DNA from: an uncultured Gellertiella sp.
Lineage (GTDB): Bacteria > Pseudomonadota > Alphaproteobacteria > Rhizobiales > Rhizobiaceae
Assembly: GCF_963457605.1 (NCBI RefSeq)
Contig: NZ_OY735139.1
Location: 1,240,001-1,304,000 of the forward strand
Direction: 5' to 3'
DNA: 64,000 nt
Part shown: positions 17,518 through 27,500 of the stretch, one piece after another
Layout: the number at the start of each line of letters is the position of its first letter
Numbering within the stretch: position 1 is the first letter of the stretch
The notes under the pieces: model-generated
What the model was told of the DNA's origin: nothing
Database searches by the model: none
Seen by the model: the letters and a program-made list of their open reading frames with translations, nothing else
Translations under genes and position numbers: made by a program

Positions 17518-18972
17518 TCAGCGCGGCAGGATACTGCTGCCCATCAGGGTTTCGTCGATGGCGCGGGCGGCCTGACGGCCTTCGCGGATGGCCCAGACCA
17601 CCAGCGACTGCCCCCGGCGCACGTCGCCCGCCGTCCACAGCTTTTCCACCGAGGTGCGATAATCGCTCTCGTTGGCGATCACATTGGTCGAGCCGCGCCT
17701 GTCGGTGTCGAGCTTCAGCTTTGCACCGAGTTCCTTGACCACACCATCCTGGCAGGGACCGCAAAAACCGATGGCGATGAAGGCGAGATCCGCCTTGATG
17801 ACGAATTCCGTTCCGGCAATGGGCTTGCGGCGATCGTCGACTTCGCAGCACTTGACCCCGGTCAGCACCCCGTCTTCGCCGATGAATTCCAGCGTCGCCA
17901 CCTGGAATTCGCGGATCGCGCCTTCGGCCTGCGAGGAGGAGGTACGCATCTTGGTTGCCCAGAACGGCCAGACGGCAAGCTTGTCTTCGGTCTGCGGCGG
18001 CTGCGGGCGAATGTCGAGCTGGGTGACCTTGACGGCCCCCTGGCGAAAGGCGGTGCCGACGCAGTCGGACGCAGTGTCGCCGCCACCCACCACGACCACA
18101 TGCTTGCCCGCCGCCAGCACCGACATCACCGGCCAGCCGACGCTGTCGGCATTCTCCCGGCCAACGCGGCGGTTCTGCTGGACCAGATAGGGCATGGCAT
18201 CGTGGACACCGGCCAGATCGACGCCCGGAATGCCCGCCTCGCGCGGGGTTTCCGAGCCGCCGCAATAGAGCACCGCATCGTGATCGGCGAGCAGCTTTTC
18301 AACCGGCAGGGTAACCCCGACATTGACGCCGCAATGGAAGGTCACGCCTTCGCCGCGCATCTGTTCGACGCGGCGGTTGATGAAGTTCTTTTCCATCTTG
18401 AAATCGGGAATCCCGTAGCGCAGCAGGCCGCCGGGCTTGGATTCCCGCTCGTAGACATGCACTTCGTGGCCGGCGCGACCCAGCTGCTGGGCGGCGGCAA
18501 GGCCGGCAGGACCAGACCCGATGACCGCCACCTTCTTGCCGGTATGGATGGTCGGCGGCTGCGGCACGATGAAGCCGAGTTCATAGGCCTTGTCGGCAAT
18601 CGCCTGCTCGACGGTCTTGATCGCCACCGGCGTGTCTTCGAGATTGAGCGTGCAGGCTTCCTCGCACGGCGCCGGGCAGACGCGACCGGTGAATTCCGGG
18701 AAATTGTTGGTGGCGTGCAGGTTGCGGATCGCCTCTTCCCAATTGCCGTTATAGACGAGATCGTTCCAGTCGGGGATCTGGTTATGCACCGGGCAGCCGG
18801 TCGGACCATGGCAGTAGGGAATGCCGCAATCCATGCAGCGCGCCGCCTGTTTCTGCACCTCCGGGTCCGACATCGGCAGCGTGAATTCGCGAAAATGGCG
18901 GATGCGGTCGGAGGCCGGCTGATACTTCGCCACCTGCCGGTCGATTTCCATGAAGCCTGTTACCTTGCCCAT
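17518..18972 (-). CDS. gltD: Glutamate synthase (NADPH) small subunit
   Basis: GltD takes electrons from NADPH and passes them through FAD and iron-sulphur clusters to GltB, so that glutamine plus 2-oxoglutarate gives two glutamates. The 484-residue chain shows the N-terminal cluster cysteines (ARCMDCGIPYCHGPTGCPVHN and GRVCPAPCEEACTLN), the FAD site KVAVIGSGPAGLAAAQQLG, the NADPH site HVVVVGGGDTASDCVGTA, and the C-terminal flavin motif KLWTAGDVRRGQSLVVWAI. It lies downstream of gltB on the same strand, separated by a small gene. Confidence 0.97.
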   Translation of the reverse strand: MGKVTGFMEIDRQVAKYQPASDRIRHFREFTLPMSDPEVQKQAARCMDCGIPYCHGPTGCPVHNQIPDWNDLVYNGNWEEAIRNLHATNNFPEFTGRVCPAPCEEACTLNLEDTPVAIKTVEQAIADKAYELGFIVPQPPTIHTGKKVAVIGSGPAGLAAAQQLGRAGHEVHVYERESKPGGLLRYGIPDFKMEKNFINRRVEQMRGEGVTFHCGVNVGVTLPVEKLLADHDAVLYCGGSETPREAGIPGVDLAGVHDAMPYLVQQNRRVGRENADSVGWPVMSVLAAGKHVVVVGGGDTASDCVGTAFRQGAVKVTQLDIRPQPPQTEDKLAVWPFWATKMRTSSSQAEGAIREFQVATLEFIGEDGVLTGVKCCEVDDRRKPIAGTEFVIKADLAFIAIGFCGPCQDGVVKELGAKLKLDTDRRGSTNVIANESDYRTSVEKLWTAGDVRRGQSLVVWAIREGRQAARAIDETLMGSSILPR

Positions 18973-19051
18973 TCGTCTTTTCCCAACCGTTCCATGGTCT
19001 CCGGCCTCACCGGATCCAGTTTTCCATCTTCAAACCCGCAACCCGGGTGAA

Positions 19052-19273
19052 TTAATCCTCGTCTGCCCATCCTGGCATGACGGTCTTGGCCCATTGCGCC
19101 TGCTGCTCTTCGCTCAGCTTGCTCTGATCGGGCTGCAGGGTGATCACACCGTCCTTTTCCTGCCGGATGATCAATTCGCCATCCGGAAGGACAAAATCAG
19201 GCGGCAGGACAACCAGTCGCTGCGCCTGCGACCTGATCAGACGGGTGCGCTCTTCCTTTGGCTTCATCCACAT
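19052..19273 (-). CDS. Small AbrB/VapB-like protein between gltB and gltD
   Basis: This protein of 73 residues has a central block RSQAQRLVVLPPDFVLPDGE, then LIIRQEKDGVITLQP. It resembles the swapped-hairpin AbrB/MazE fold of VapB antitoxins (RSQAVRLPKEF..., then a hydrophobic strand ending ..L.P). The tail is acidic (PGWADED). GGAGG lies eight bases before the ATG at 19273. It sits 65 bases after gltB and 79 bases before gltD, so it is probably co-transcribed with them. No toxin gene adjoins it. It could be a DNA-binding regulator, an orphan antitoxin or an unrelated small protein; the fold call is by eye only. Confidence 0.6.
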   Translation of the reverse strand: MWMKPKEERTRLIRSQAQRLVVLPPDFVLPDGELIIRQEKDGVITLQPDQSKLSEEQQAQWAKTVMPGWADED

Positions 19274-19338
19274 CGGTCATACCTCCGTTCCCGTTCACAT
19301 GTTTGGATATTCACATATACGGTCCAGATTTGCGAGCC

Positions 19339-22300
19339 TCACTCCGCCGCCACGCCCATGGCCAGCCGTTCCATGTCTTCCAGCGCCCGGCGGTATTCGA
19401 CCGGCATGACCTTGCGGAACATCGGGCGGAACTCCGTCCAGCGGTCGAGGATCGCGCGGGCGCGGGTCGAGCCGGTATAGTGGTGGTGGTTGGAGATCAG
19501 CTGGTAGAGCCGTTCCTCGTCATGCCGGGTCATGTCGCCGGAGACATCGACGAGGCCCATATGCTGGAGGTCGCCGCCGCGATGGTGCAGCTTTTCCAGC
19601 ATGTCGTCCTCTTCCGGCACCGGCTGCAGTTCGACCATCGCCATGTTGCAGCGGCTGGCAAAATCCCCGGCCTCATCCAGCACATAGGCCACGCCGCCGG
19701 ACATGCCTGCGGCAAAGTTGCGGCCGGTTTCGCCGATCACCACCACAACGCCGCCGGTCATGTATTCGCAGCCGTGGTCGCCGACACCCTCGACCACCGC
19801 GATGGCGCCGGAGTTGCGCACCGCAAAGCGTTCGCCTGCCACGCCGCGGAAATAGCATTCGCCCTCGGTGGCCCCGTAAAGCACGGTATTGCCGACGATG
19901 ATCGATTCCTCGGCGATGATCCGGGCATTTTCCGGCGGACGGACGATGATGCGGCCACCCGACAGGCCCTTGCCGACATAGTCATTGCCTTCGCCGACCA
20001 GCGACAGCGTGACGCCACGCGCCAGGAACGCGCCGAAGGACTGGCCTGCCGCCCCGGTGAGCTTGACGTTGATCGTGTCGTCCTTCAGCCCCTTGTGACC
20101 GAAGCGCTTTGCCACTTCGCCCGACAGCATGGTGCCGACCGAGCGGTCGACGTTGCGGATCGCGGTTTCGATGGTCACCGACTTCTTCGATTGCAGCGCG
20201 ACCTTTGCCTTTTCAATCAGCTTGCGGTCGAGCACATCGTCGATGGGATGCTGCTGGCGCTCCGTCCAGTGGGTGGCCTGGCGCGGCGCTTCGACCTTGT
20301 GGAAGATCCGGCTGAAATCGAGCCCCTTCGCCTTCCAGTGGGCGATGGCCTCATCCTTTTCGAGCAGTTCCGACAGGCCGACGATATCGTCGAGCTTGCG
20401 CACGCCAAGCGAGGCAAGGATTTCTCGCACTTCTTCGGCGACGAAGAAGAAATAGTTGACCACATGTTCCGGCAGGCCCTTGAACCGGGTGCGCAGCACC
20501 GGGTCCTGGGTGGCAACCCCGACCGGGCAGGTGTTGAGATGGCACTTGCGCATCATGATGCAGCCCGCCGCGATCAGCGGCGCGGTGGCAAAGCCGAATT
20601 CGTCGGCCCCGAGCAGCGCCCCGATGATCACGTCGCGCCCGGTCTTCAGACCACCATCGACCTGCAGGGCGACGCGTGAGCGCAAGCCGTTCAGCACCAG
20701 CGTCTGCTGGGTTTCCGAAAGGCCGATTTCCCACGGCGAGCCCGCGTGCTTCAGCGAGGTGAGCGGCGAAGCGCCGGTACCGCCATCGAAACCGGAAATG
20801 GTGATGTGGTCGGCACGCGCCTTGGCAACGCCTGCGGCGACCGTTCCGACGCCCACTTCCGACACCAGCTTGACCGAGACATCCGCTTCCGGATTGACGT
20901 TCTTGAGGTCGAAGATCAGCTGGGCGAGATCCTCGATCGAATAGATGTCATGGTGCGGCGGCGGCGAAATCAGCCCGACACCGGGGGTGGAATGGCGGGT
21001 CTTGGCAATGGTCGCATCGACCTTGTGGCCGGGCAGTTGACCGCCCTCGCCGGGCTTTGCCCCCTGCGCCACCTTGATCTGCAGCATGTCGGCATTGACC
21101 AGATATTCGGTGGTCACCCCGAAGCGGCCGGAGGCCACCTGCTTGATCGCCGAACGTTCCGGATTGGCGGAGCCATCCGCAAGCGGCAGATAACGGTCGG
21201 CCTCTTCGCCGCCTTCACCGGTATTCGACTTGCCGCCGAGCTGGTTCATGGCGATGGCAAGCGTCGTATGGGCCTCGCGGCTGATCGAGCCGAAGGACAT
21301 CGCCCCGGTCGAAAACCGCTTGACGATCTCGCTTGCAGGTTCCACCTCGTCGACCGAAACCGGCTTGCGGCCCAGCGCCTCGGCGCTTTTGATCCTGAAC
21401 AGGCCACGGATCGAGTTCATCCGGACGGCTGACGTGTTGACCATCGTCGAAAATTCGCGGTAGCGGTCGAGCGCATTGCCCCGCACCGCATGCTGGAGTG
21501 ACGCCACCACGTCGGGCGTCCAGGCATGGTCCTCGCCCCGCATCCGGAAGGCATATTCGCCGCCGATATCGAGCGTCTTCGAGGTCAGCGCATTGTTGTT
21601 GAAGGCCGCCTGATGGCGCGCCACGGTTTCCCGGGCGATTTCCTCAAGGCCGACGCCTTCAATCGTGGTGGCGGTGCCAAAGAAGAACTGGTCGACGAAA
21701 TCGGACTTCAGCCCGATGGCATCGAAGATCTGCGCGCCGCAATAGGACTGGTAGGTGGAAATACCCATCTTCGACATCACCTTGAGGATGCCCTTGCCGA
21801 CCGCCTTGATGTAGCGATAGACGAGCTCGTCCTTGTCGACCTCCGGCGGGAAGGCGCCATGCTTGTGCATGTCGATCAGCGTGTCGAAGGCAAGATAGGG
21901 ATTGATCGCCTCGGCACCGTAGCCGGCAAGGCAGCAGAAATGATGAACTTCGCGCGGCTCGCCGGATTCGACAACCAGCCCGACGGAGGTGCGCAGGCCC
22001 TTGCGGATCAGGTGGTGATGGACGGCGGCCGTGGCCAGCAGCGCCGGAATGGCGATGCGGTCCGGACCGACCTGCCGGTCGGACAGCACGATGATGTTGT
22101 AGCCGCTCGCCACGGCATGTTCGGCCCGCTCGCAGAGCCGGTCCAGCATGTCGGGCATTTCTTCCGCGCCGCGCGTCACGTCATAGGTGAAATCGAGCGT
22201 CTTGGTGTCGAAGCGGTCTTCGGTATGGCCGATGGAGCGGATCTTTTCGAGATCGCCATTGGTGAGGATCGGCTGGCGCACTTCCATCCGCTTGGCATTG

Positions 22301-24066
22301 GCAGCCCCGCCGTGATCGAGAATGTTCGGGCGCGGGCCGATGAAGGAGACGAGGCTCATCACCAGTTCCTCGCGGATCGGGTCAATCGGCGGATTGGTGA
22401 CCTGGGCGAAGTTCTGCTTGAAATAGGTGTAGAGCAGCTTGGTCTTCGACGACATCGCCGAAATCGGGGTATCGGTGCCCATCGACCCGACGGCTTCCTG
22501 GCCGGTGGTCGCCATCGGCGACATCAGGAGCTTGGTGTCCTCGAGCGTATAGCCAAAGGCCTGCTGGCGGTCGAGCAGCGACACGTCACGGCGCAGCGCC
22601 CGGGGTTCGACCGGGTGCAGGTCTTCGAGAATGAGCTGGGTGCGGTCGAGCCAGTCCTTGTAGGGATGGGCGGTGGCAAGCTCCGACTTCACCTCCTCGT
22701 CGGAAATGATCCGGCCCCTGACCATGTCGATCAGCAGCATCTTGCCGGGCTGCAGACGCCACTTCTTGACGATCCGTTCTTCCGGCACCGGCAGTACGCC
22801 GGCCTCGGAGGCCATGATCACCCGGTCATCGTCGGTGACGATGTAGCGGGCCGGACGCAGGCCGTTGCGGTCAAGCGTCGCGCCGGTCTGGCGGCCATCG
22901 GTGAAGGCGACGGCGGCAGGTCCGTCCCACGGCTCCATCAGCGCGGCGTGATATTCGTAGAAGGCCTTGCGCTCGGGCGACATCGACTGGTTGCCCGCCC
23001 AGGCTTCCGGGATCAGCATCATCACCGCATGGGCCAGCGAATAGCCGCCGCGCACCAGGAATTCGAGCGCATTGTCGAAGCAGGCGGTATCCGACTGGCC
23101 CTCGTAGGAAATCGGCCAGAGTTTCGAGATGTCACCGCCAAACAGCGGCGAGGAGACCGAGGCCTGGCGCGCCGCCATCCAGTTGACGTTCCCCCTCAGT
23201 GTGTTGATTTCGCCATTATGGGCGACCATGCGATAGGGATGGGCGAGCTTCCACGACGGGAATGTGTTGGTGGAAAAGCGCTGGTGGACGAGAGCGACCG
23301 CACTTTCAAACCGCGGATCCAGCAGGTCGCTGTAATAGGACCCTACCTGGAAGGCGAGGAACATGCCCTTGTAGACGATGGTCTGGGTGGAAAGTGACAC
23401 GACATAGAAGCCGAGATCGCCGCCATCGGCTTCCGCATAGATGCGGTTGGAAATCACCTTGCGCAGCGTGAACAGGCGGCGCTCGAATTCGTCATTGGTA
23501 GCAGCATCGCGGCCCGCCCCGATCAGAACCTGCACATGGCGCGGCTCGGTTGCCGCGATGTCGGGGGCTTTCGACAGGGAGGAATTGTCGACCGGCACAT
23601 CCCGGAAGCCGATCAGCACCTGGCCTTCTTCCGCCACCACTTCGGCGATCACCTGCTTGAAATGGGCAATCAGCGCCTCGTCCTGCGGCATGAACAGGTA
23701 GCCGACGCCATATTCCCCGGCTTTGGGCAGGATCACGCCCTGCCTTGCCATCTCCTCGCGGAAGAAGCGGTCGGGGATCTGCACCAGAATGCCCGCACCA
23801 TCGCCCATCAGCGGATCGGAACCGACAGCGCCGCGATGGGTGAGGTTTTCCAGCATGAACAGGCCATCGCGCACGATCTGGTGCGACTTCTGGCCCTTCA
23901 TGTGGGCGATGAAGCCGACGCCGCAGGCATCATGCTCGTTTCGCGGATCATAGAGTCCCTGGCCAACAGGAAGACCCGCATGGTTCCTGCCCGCTGCCGT
24001 CAGGGATCGGACCTTCTGAACAGGAGAATCGGGCGATGCGTGCATCTCGGTCTCTCTCTCGGTCAT
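19339..24066 (-). CDS. gltB: Glutamate synthase (NADPH) large subunit
   Basis: This 1575-residue enzyme of ammonium assimilation has four domains in order. An N-terminal glutaminase has its nucleophile at Cys48 ([15 protein letters not shown]) after a short propeptide. A central domain follows, then an FMN synthase barrel ([48 protein letters not shown]). The 3Fe-4S cysteines are in [19 protein letters not shown]. The C-terminal GXGXG repeat domain ends the chain ([32 protein letters not shown]). Length and order are those of bacterial GltB. AGGAGA lies nine bases before the ATG. A 444-base region upstream carries a strong dyad that may be regulatory. Confidence 0.97.
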   Translation of the reverse strand: MTERETEMHASPDSPVQKVRSLTAAGRNHAGLPVGQGLYDPRNEHDACGVGFIAHMKGQKSHQIVRDGLFMLENLTHRGAVGSDPLMGDGAGILVQIPDRFFREEMARQGVILPKAGEYGVGYLFMPQDEALIAHFKQVIAEVVAEEGQVLIGFRDVPVDNSSLSKAPDIAATEPRHVQVLIGAGRDAATNDEFERRLFTLRKVISNRIYAEADGGDLGFYVVSLSTQTIVYKGMFLAFQVGSYYSDLLDPRFESAVALVHQRFSTNTFPSWKLAHPYRMVAHNGEINTLRGNVNWMAARQASVSSPLFGGDISKLWPISYEGQSDTACFDNALEFLVRGGYSLAHAVMMLIPEAWAGNQSMSPERKAFYEYHAALMEPWDGPAAVAFTDGRQTGATLDRNGLRPARYIVTDDDRVIMASEAGVLPVPEERIVKKWRLQPGKMLLIDMVRGRIISDEEVKSELATAHPYKDWLDRTQLILEDLHPVEPRALRRDVSLLDRQQAFGYTLEDTKLLMSPMATTGQEAVGSMGTDTPISAMSSKTKLLYTYFKQNFAQVTNPPIDPIREELVMSLVSFIGPRPNILDHGGAANAKRMEVRQPILTNGDLEKIRSIGHTEDRFDTKTLDFTYDVTRGAEEMPDMLDRLCERAEHAVASGYNIIVLSDRQVGPDRIAIPALLATAAVHHHLIRKGLRTSVGLVVESGEPREVHHFCCLAGYGAEAINPYLAFDTLIDMHKHGAFPPEVDKDELVYRYIKAVGKGILKVMSKMGISTYQSYCGAQIFDAIGLKSDFVDQFFFGTATTIEGVGLEEIARETVARHQAAFNNNALTSKTLDIGGEYAFRMRGEDHAWTPDVVASLQHAVRGNALDRYREFSTMVNTSAVRMNSIRGLFRIKSAEALGRKPVSVDEVEPASEIVKRFSTGAMSFGSISREAHTTLAIAMNQLGGKSNTGEGGEEADRYLPLADGSANPERSAIKQVASGRFGVTTEYLVNADMLQIKVAQGAKPGEGGQLPGHKVDATIAKTRHSTPGVGLISPPPHHDIYSIEDLAQLIFDLKNVNPEADVSVKLVSEVGVGTVAAGVAKARADHITISGFDGGTGASPLTSLKHAGSPWEIGLSETQQTLVLNGLRSRVALQVDGGLKTGRDVIIGALLGADEFGFATAPLIAAGCIMMRKCHLNTCPVGVATQDPVLRTRFKGLPEHVVNYFFFVAEEVREILASLGVRKLDDIVGLSELLEKDEAIAHWKAKGLDFSRIFHKVEAPRQATHWTERQQHPIDDVLDRKLIEKAKVALQSKKSVTIETAIRNVDRSVGTMLSGEVAKRFGHKGLKDDTINVKLTGAAGQSFGAFLARGVTLSLVGEGNDYVGKGLSGGRIIVRPPENARIIAEESIIVGNTVLYGATEGECYFRGVAGERFAVRNSGAIAVVEGVGDHGCEYMTGGVVVVIGETGRNFAAGMSGGVAYVLDEAGDFASRCNMAMVELQPVPEEDDMLEKLHHRGGDLQHMGLVDVSGDMTRHDEERLYQLISNHHHYTGSTRARAILDRWTEFRPMFRKVMPVEYRRALEDMERLAMGVAAE

Positions 24067-24510
24067 CGTCTTTTCTCCTGTCGGGGCAGCTTTGCCCTGC
24101 GGTTCACATCCAGCCTGAAGGTGGCCCCGGGGCCTAAGTCCTTCAAATCGATTTAATTTTTGCCTGCCGCGTGACTGCGACCCTCACATCCTGGTGCTTC
24201 CGGATCTCGATCTTGCGACAAATTAGGACAGCAAGACTGTCCTAATTTCTGATTTTCTATGGCAGATGACGGCCGTTTGCGCAAGCATTTTGTTATGTTT
24301 CCCAAACGCGGGACGCATCAAGATTGTCAGTGATGGCGGCAGGTCCGCAATAAAGTTGCGCCACCACCATCGAAATCATCGCCTTTCTTTCAAAACTATG
24401 CATCTGTATAAAAAGCCGTGATAGGGCCGGTTGATCCCGTCTAACAAAGATTTAAACTCGTTGCGACCGGCAAACCCGCCCCTCACATTCGTCCAGGACT
24501 GGCCCTATTT
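24067..24510. promoter_or_regulatory. Divergent gltB/ltaE intergenic region with a perfect dyad
   Basis: This 444-base non-coding stretch lies between the divergent gltB and threonine aldolase genes. The clearest element is AATTAGGACAG (24221-24231) and CTGTCCTAATT (24237-24247), an 11-bp perfect inverted repeat with a five-base spacer. It lies about 155 bases upstream of gltB. It could be an operator or fold as an attenuator. The surrounding sequence (24280-24470) is AT-richer than coding DNA. I see no further ORF or RNA gene. Promoter boxes could not be assigned with confidence. Confidence 0.6.
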
Positions 24511-25560
24511 ATGATCTTCACCTCCGACAACTGGGCAGGTGCCCATCCCGCCATCGCGAAACGGCTTTTTGACGCCTCTTCTGGCCATGCGCCCGCCTAT
24601 GGCACCAGTGATCTCGACCGCGCTGTCGAAGAAAGGTTCAACGCGATTTTCGAACGGGAAGTGGCCGTCTTCTTCGTCGGCACGGGAACGGCCGCCAATT
24701 CGCTGGCGCTTGCCAGCGTCACGCGGCCCGGTGGCGTCACCTTCTGCCACGCCGAGGCCCATATCCAGACGGATGAATGCGGGGCTCCCGGCTTCTTTGC
24801 CCATGGTGCAAGGCTCGTTCCGGTCTCCGGCGCGGATGCCCGGATCGATGGCGCAGCCCTTGAGCGGGCCATTGCCCGCTTCCCCGAGCGGGGCGTGCAT
24901 TTCGGCCAGGCCGCCGCAGTCAGCATCACCCAGGCAACGGAATTCGGCACCGTCTATTCGCTCGACCAGATCGAAGCGATCGGAGCCATTGCCCGCAGCC
25001 GGGGCCTGCCGCTGCACATGGATGGGGCACGGTTTGCCAATGCGCTGGTGTCGCTCGATGCGACGCCCGCCGAGATGACCTGGAAGCGCGGCGTCGATCT
25101 CCTCTCCTTCGGCGGCACCAAGAATGGCTGCTGGATGGCCGAGGCCATCGTGGTGATGGACCCGGCGAAGGCGGACGACATGCCCTATCTGCGCAAGCGC
25201 TCCGCGCAGCTCTTCTCCAAGTCCCGCTTCATCGCCGCGCAGTTCGACGCCTATCTGGAAGAAGGCCGCTGGCTCGATCTTGCCCGTCACGCCAACCTTA
25301 TGGCCGACGGGCTGCGGGCCGGCCTGAAAGCCTCCCGTCGCTGCCGCGCAGGCTGGGAAACCTCCGCCAATGAAGTCTTTGCCGTCCTGCCGAAAACGGT
25401 GATGGCGCAAGCTGAAGAAGCCGGTGCCCGCTTCTACGACTGGCCGGCCCCCGCCGACCGGCCTGATCTCCTCGGCGAAGACGAGATCCTGATCCGGCTC
25501 GTCACCAGCTTTGCGACCAGCAAGGACGAGGTGGAGCGCTTCCTGGAGGTGATCGGCTGA
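24511..25560 (+). CDS. ltaE: Low-specificity L-threonine aldolase
   Basis: This 349-residue PLP enzyme splits threonine or allo-threonine to glycine and acetaldehyde. Features of the fold-type I aldolase family are FTSDNWAGAHPAI at the start, FVGTGTAANSLALAS for the PLP phosphate, HMDGARFANALVSL, and SFGGTKNGC, which holds the PLP-binding lysine. It stands alone between an intergenic region and a terminator. Annotated relatives are sometimes named only as beta-eliminating lyase family proteins. Confidence 0.93.
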   Translation: MIFTSDNWAGAHPAIAKRLFDASSGHAPAYGTSDLDRAVEERFNAIFEREVAVFFVGTGTAANSLALASVTRPGGVTFCHAEAHIQTDECGAPGFFAHGARLVPVSGADARIDGAALERAIARFPERGVHFGQAAAVSITQATEFGTVYSLDQIEAIGAIARSRGLPLHMDGARFANALVSLDATPAEMTWKRGVDLLSFGGTKNGCWMAEAIVVMDPAKADDMPYLRKRSAQLFSKSRFIAAQFDAYLEEGRWLDLARHANLMADGLRAGLKASRRCRAGWETSANEVFAVLPKTVMAQAEEAGARFYDWPAPADRPDLLGEDEILIRLVTSFATSKDEVERFLEVIG

Positions 25561-25578
25561 AGGTCCGGCCACATACGG

Positions 25579-25609
25579 AAAGGACGGCACCGGAGCCGGT
25601 GCCGTCCTT
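25579..25609. terminator. Terminator between ltaE and the hsp20 gene
   Basis: AAGGACGGCACCGG pairs with CCGGTGCCGTCCTT around a two-base centre. The stem is long and flanked by A on one side and T on the other. It lies between convergent genes and could serve both. Confidence 0.75.
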
Positions 25610-25660
25610 CGCTATCCCAGGGAGGATTGGACTTTATGTGTGTCGCGGGCATCAAGCCCG

Positions 25661-26131
25661 TCAGTTGACCGAAACCTGGCCTTCGATGGCCTTGGCCGTG
25701 CTCGTGGCATCGGCGGCTATCGCGATGCGGCGCGGTTTCATGGTTTCGGGAATGTTGCGGAGCAGATCGATATGCAGCAGGCCGTTCTTCAGCGACGCGG
25801 ACTGAACCTCGACGTGATCGGCAAGCTGGAAACGGCGCTCGAAGGCGCGCTTGGCGATGCCGCGATAGAGATACTCGCTTTCGCCCGTGGTTTCCTCGGC
25901 CTTTTCGCCCTTGACGCTCAGCACCTGGGCATGGGCCTCGATGGTGAGTTCCTTCTCGTCAAAACCGGCAACCGCCATGGTGATGCGATAGGTGCTCTCG
26001 CCGGTCCGCTCGATATTGTAGGGCGGATAGGCGGGCGACTGATCGGGCTGGCCGACCGTGTCGAGCAGATTGAACAGACGGTCGAAACCGACGGTGGAAC
26101 GATAAAGGGGCGCAAAATCTACGTGACGCAT
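25661..26131 (-). CDS. Small heat shock protein (Hsp20/IbpA type)
   Basis: This 156-residue alpha-crystallin chaperone keeps unfolding proteins soluble. Its N-terminus, FAPLYRSTVGFDRLFNLLD, is that of bacterial class A IbpA-like proteins. The crystallin domain spans about residues 36-130 (YPPYNIERTGESTYRITMAVAGF, listed for location only as 36-58), with RGIAKRAFERRFQLAD and the domain-end LKNGLLHIDL. The C-terminal tail lacks the full IXI motif but has RRIAIA. GGAGG lies five bases before the ATG at 26131; the open frame upstream is leader, not protein. A sigma-32-type promoter and a folded leader precede it. Confidence 0.94.
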   Translation of the reverse strand: MRHVDFAPLYRSTVGFDRLFNLLDTVGQPDQSPAYPPYNIERTGESTYRITMAVAGFDEKELTIEAHAQVLSVKGEKAEETTGESEYLYRGIAKRAFERRFQLADHVEVQSASLKNGLLHIDLLRNIPETMKPRRIAIAADATSTAKAIEGQVSVN

Positions 26132-26237
26132 GGTGTCCTCCTGTGAGCGACTGTGAGCGATGGTGTCTGACGCTCCGGGATCCCTTGATCGGCAATCCCG
26201 GACTGTGGCGCAGGCCCTTCCGGCGCCCGCACCCTCG
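26132..26237 (-). promoter_or_regulatory. Candidate ROSE-like RNA thermometer in the hsp20 leader
   Basis: The leader predicted from the promoter is about 100 nucleotides. It can form a hairpin CCGGGAT/ATCCCGG (26175-26201) and ends in a perfect tandem repeat TCGCTCACAG x2 (26141-26160) that abuts the ribosome site AGGAGG (26137-26142). Each repeat carries UCGCU, which can pair with AGGA if the G bulges. That is the UYGCU/Shine-Dalgarno pairing known for ROSE elements of rhizobial small heat shock genes. Sequence and context support it; the fold was not computed. Confidence 0.55.
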
Positions 26238-26266
26238 AGATGGGAAATGCAAAATCGGCTTTCAAG
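26238..26266 (-). promoter_or_regulatory. Sigma-32 (RpoH) type promoter of hsp20
   Basis: On the minus strand CTTGAAA (26266-26260) and CCCATCT (26244-26238) are separated by 15 bases. The E. coli sigma-32 consensus is CTTGAAA, 11-16 bases, CCCATNTA, so both boxes match almost completely. The expected start of transcription is near 26230. Confidence 0.8.
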
Positions 26267-26343
26267 GGGATTGGGACACAAACTGCGAAAAGCTGAACGG
26301 CGGATGAATTCTCCGTTCGGATACAATTCAGCCGCACGCCGCT

Positions 26344-26463
26344 AAAGCTTGGCAACAGGAGGAAAACGCTCCTGATGACCGCAGGCCATCGCCCCCGATC
26401 CCTGCGGCATGAATTGCCGGAACGCACCGCCGCCCCCATTCTGGATGCGTTCCGGCTTTTTTC
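26344..26463 (+). ncRNA. Candidate three-hairpin small RNA
   Basis: The region between the divergent hsp20 and hydrolase genes ends in a strong plus-strand terminator that no coding gene needs. Upstream of it are two more hairpins: CAGGAG/CTCCTG (26356-26374) and CCGCAGG/CCTGCGG (26379-26407). A -10-like TACAAT lies at 26332-26337, which would place the 5' end near 26344. About 120 nucleotides with three stems and a terminal T-run resembles the alphaproteobacterial alpha-r small RNAs. I cannot assign it to a named family. It could instead be leader sequence for the hydrolase, but the terminator argues against that. Confidence 0.6.
26416..26463 (+). terminator. Strong intrinsic terminator (3' end of the candidate sRNA)
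   Basis: GCCGGAACGCA (26416-26426) pairs perfectly with TGCGTTCCGGC (26446-26456), followed by six T and a C. It sits about 65 bases before the next start codon. Confidence 0.88.
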
Positions 26464-26527
26464 TTTGACCATCCCCCGCGCTTGAGGCTAGGCATAGGGC
26501 ATAACCGATCCCTTCCGCAGACCGCTC

Positions 26528-27496
26528 ATGGACGCCACGCTCCACCTCAGTGCCGGTAATCCCGCGCCCGACAATTGCACGCTCGGCTTTTTCACCGGGC
26601 ACAAGGGCGTGCGGCTGCGCTATGGCATCTTTCGCTCGCGCCATTCGGTCGCCAAGGGCACCGTCGTGCTGCTGCATGGCCGCAACGAATGCATCGAGAA
26701 ATATCTGGAAACGATACGGGCGCTCAATGAGCACGGGTTGTGGGTCGCAACCTACGACCATCGTGGCCAGGGGGATTCCGGCCGGCTGACGTCAAATCCG
26801 CGCCGTGGCCATGTCAGGCGGTTTCGGGACTATGAGAAGGATCTGCAGCTCTTCCTCAGCGATATCGTGCTGCCCGATTGCCGCCTGCCCTTCTACCTGA
26901 TCGGCCATTCGACCGGGGCGCTGGTTGCCCTGTCGGCAGCCCCGCTGCTTGCCAGCCGGATCGAGCGCATGGTGCTCGCCTCGCCGTTTCTGGGGCTGTC
27001 AGGACAGGCGCTGCCGCCGGGACTGGTGCGCCTGATCACGCGGATTGGCTGCCTTGCCGGTCTGGGCGGCGCGGCGCTGACCGGCGACACGCCGCCGCCG
27101 CCGTTTGAAGACAATGTGGTGACATCCGATCCCTTGCGCTATGCGCGCAACCTGGCGCTGCTTGCGGATTTTCCTGAGCTTGCCCTTGGTCCTCCCACCT
27201 GCCGCTGGCTGCATGAGGCCTTCCTGGCCATCGACCGGGTGACACGACCGGACCATCTGACGCGGATCACCATTCCGACGCTGGTCCTGGCGCCAACCAT
27301 GGACCAGCTGGTTCCCTTTGACTGCCAGGAGCGGCTTGCCCGGCAGTTTCGCGCCTGCCAGCTGGTGCCGGTTGCAGGTGCCCGGCACGAGATCTTTCAG
27401 GAGCGCGATATTTTCAGGGCCCAGGCCATCGGTGCAATCACCGCCTTCATCCCAGGCAGTGACGCCGACGAAAACGGCATGGGCGCCTCTATCTGA
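26528..27496 (+). CDS. Alpha/beta hydrolase, lysophospholipase-like
   Basis: This 322-residue alpha/beta hydrolase of the monoacylglycerol lipase/PldB group has GTVVLLHGRNECIEKY for the oxyanion region and the nucleophile elbow IGHSTGALVAL. The catalytic Asp is in APTMDQLVPF and the catalytic His in GARHEIFQERD. No signal peptide or membrane segment is visible, so it is likely cytoplasmic or peripheral. It probably hydrolyses a monoacyl lipid ester, but the substrate is inferred from family only. It is convergent with hisN. Confidence 0.85.
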   Translation: MDATLHLSAGNPAPDNCTLGFFTGHKGVRLRYGIFRSRHSVAKGTVVLLHGRNECIEKYLETIRALNEHGLWVATYDHRGQGDSGRLTSNPRRGHVRRFRDYEKDLQLFLSDIVLPDCRLPFYLIGHSTGALVALSAAPLLASRIERMVLASPFLGLSGQALPPGLVRLITRIGCLAGLGGAALTGDTPPPPFEDNVVTSDPLRYARNLALLADFPELALGPPTCRWLHEAFLAIDRVTRPDHLTRITIPTLVLAPTMDQLVPFDCQERLARQFRACQLVPVAGARHEIFQERDIFRAQAIGAITAFIPGSDADENGMGASI

Positions 27497-27500
27497 AACC

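Noticed and set aside
24258-24280. Possible sigma-54 promoter (TGGCAG...TTTGC) upstream of gltB
   Set aside because: The GG and GC elements are 16 bases apart rather than 10, and the orientation is away from gltB.
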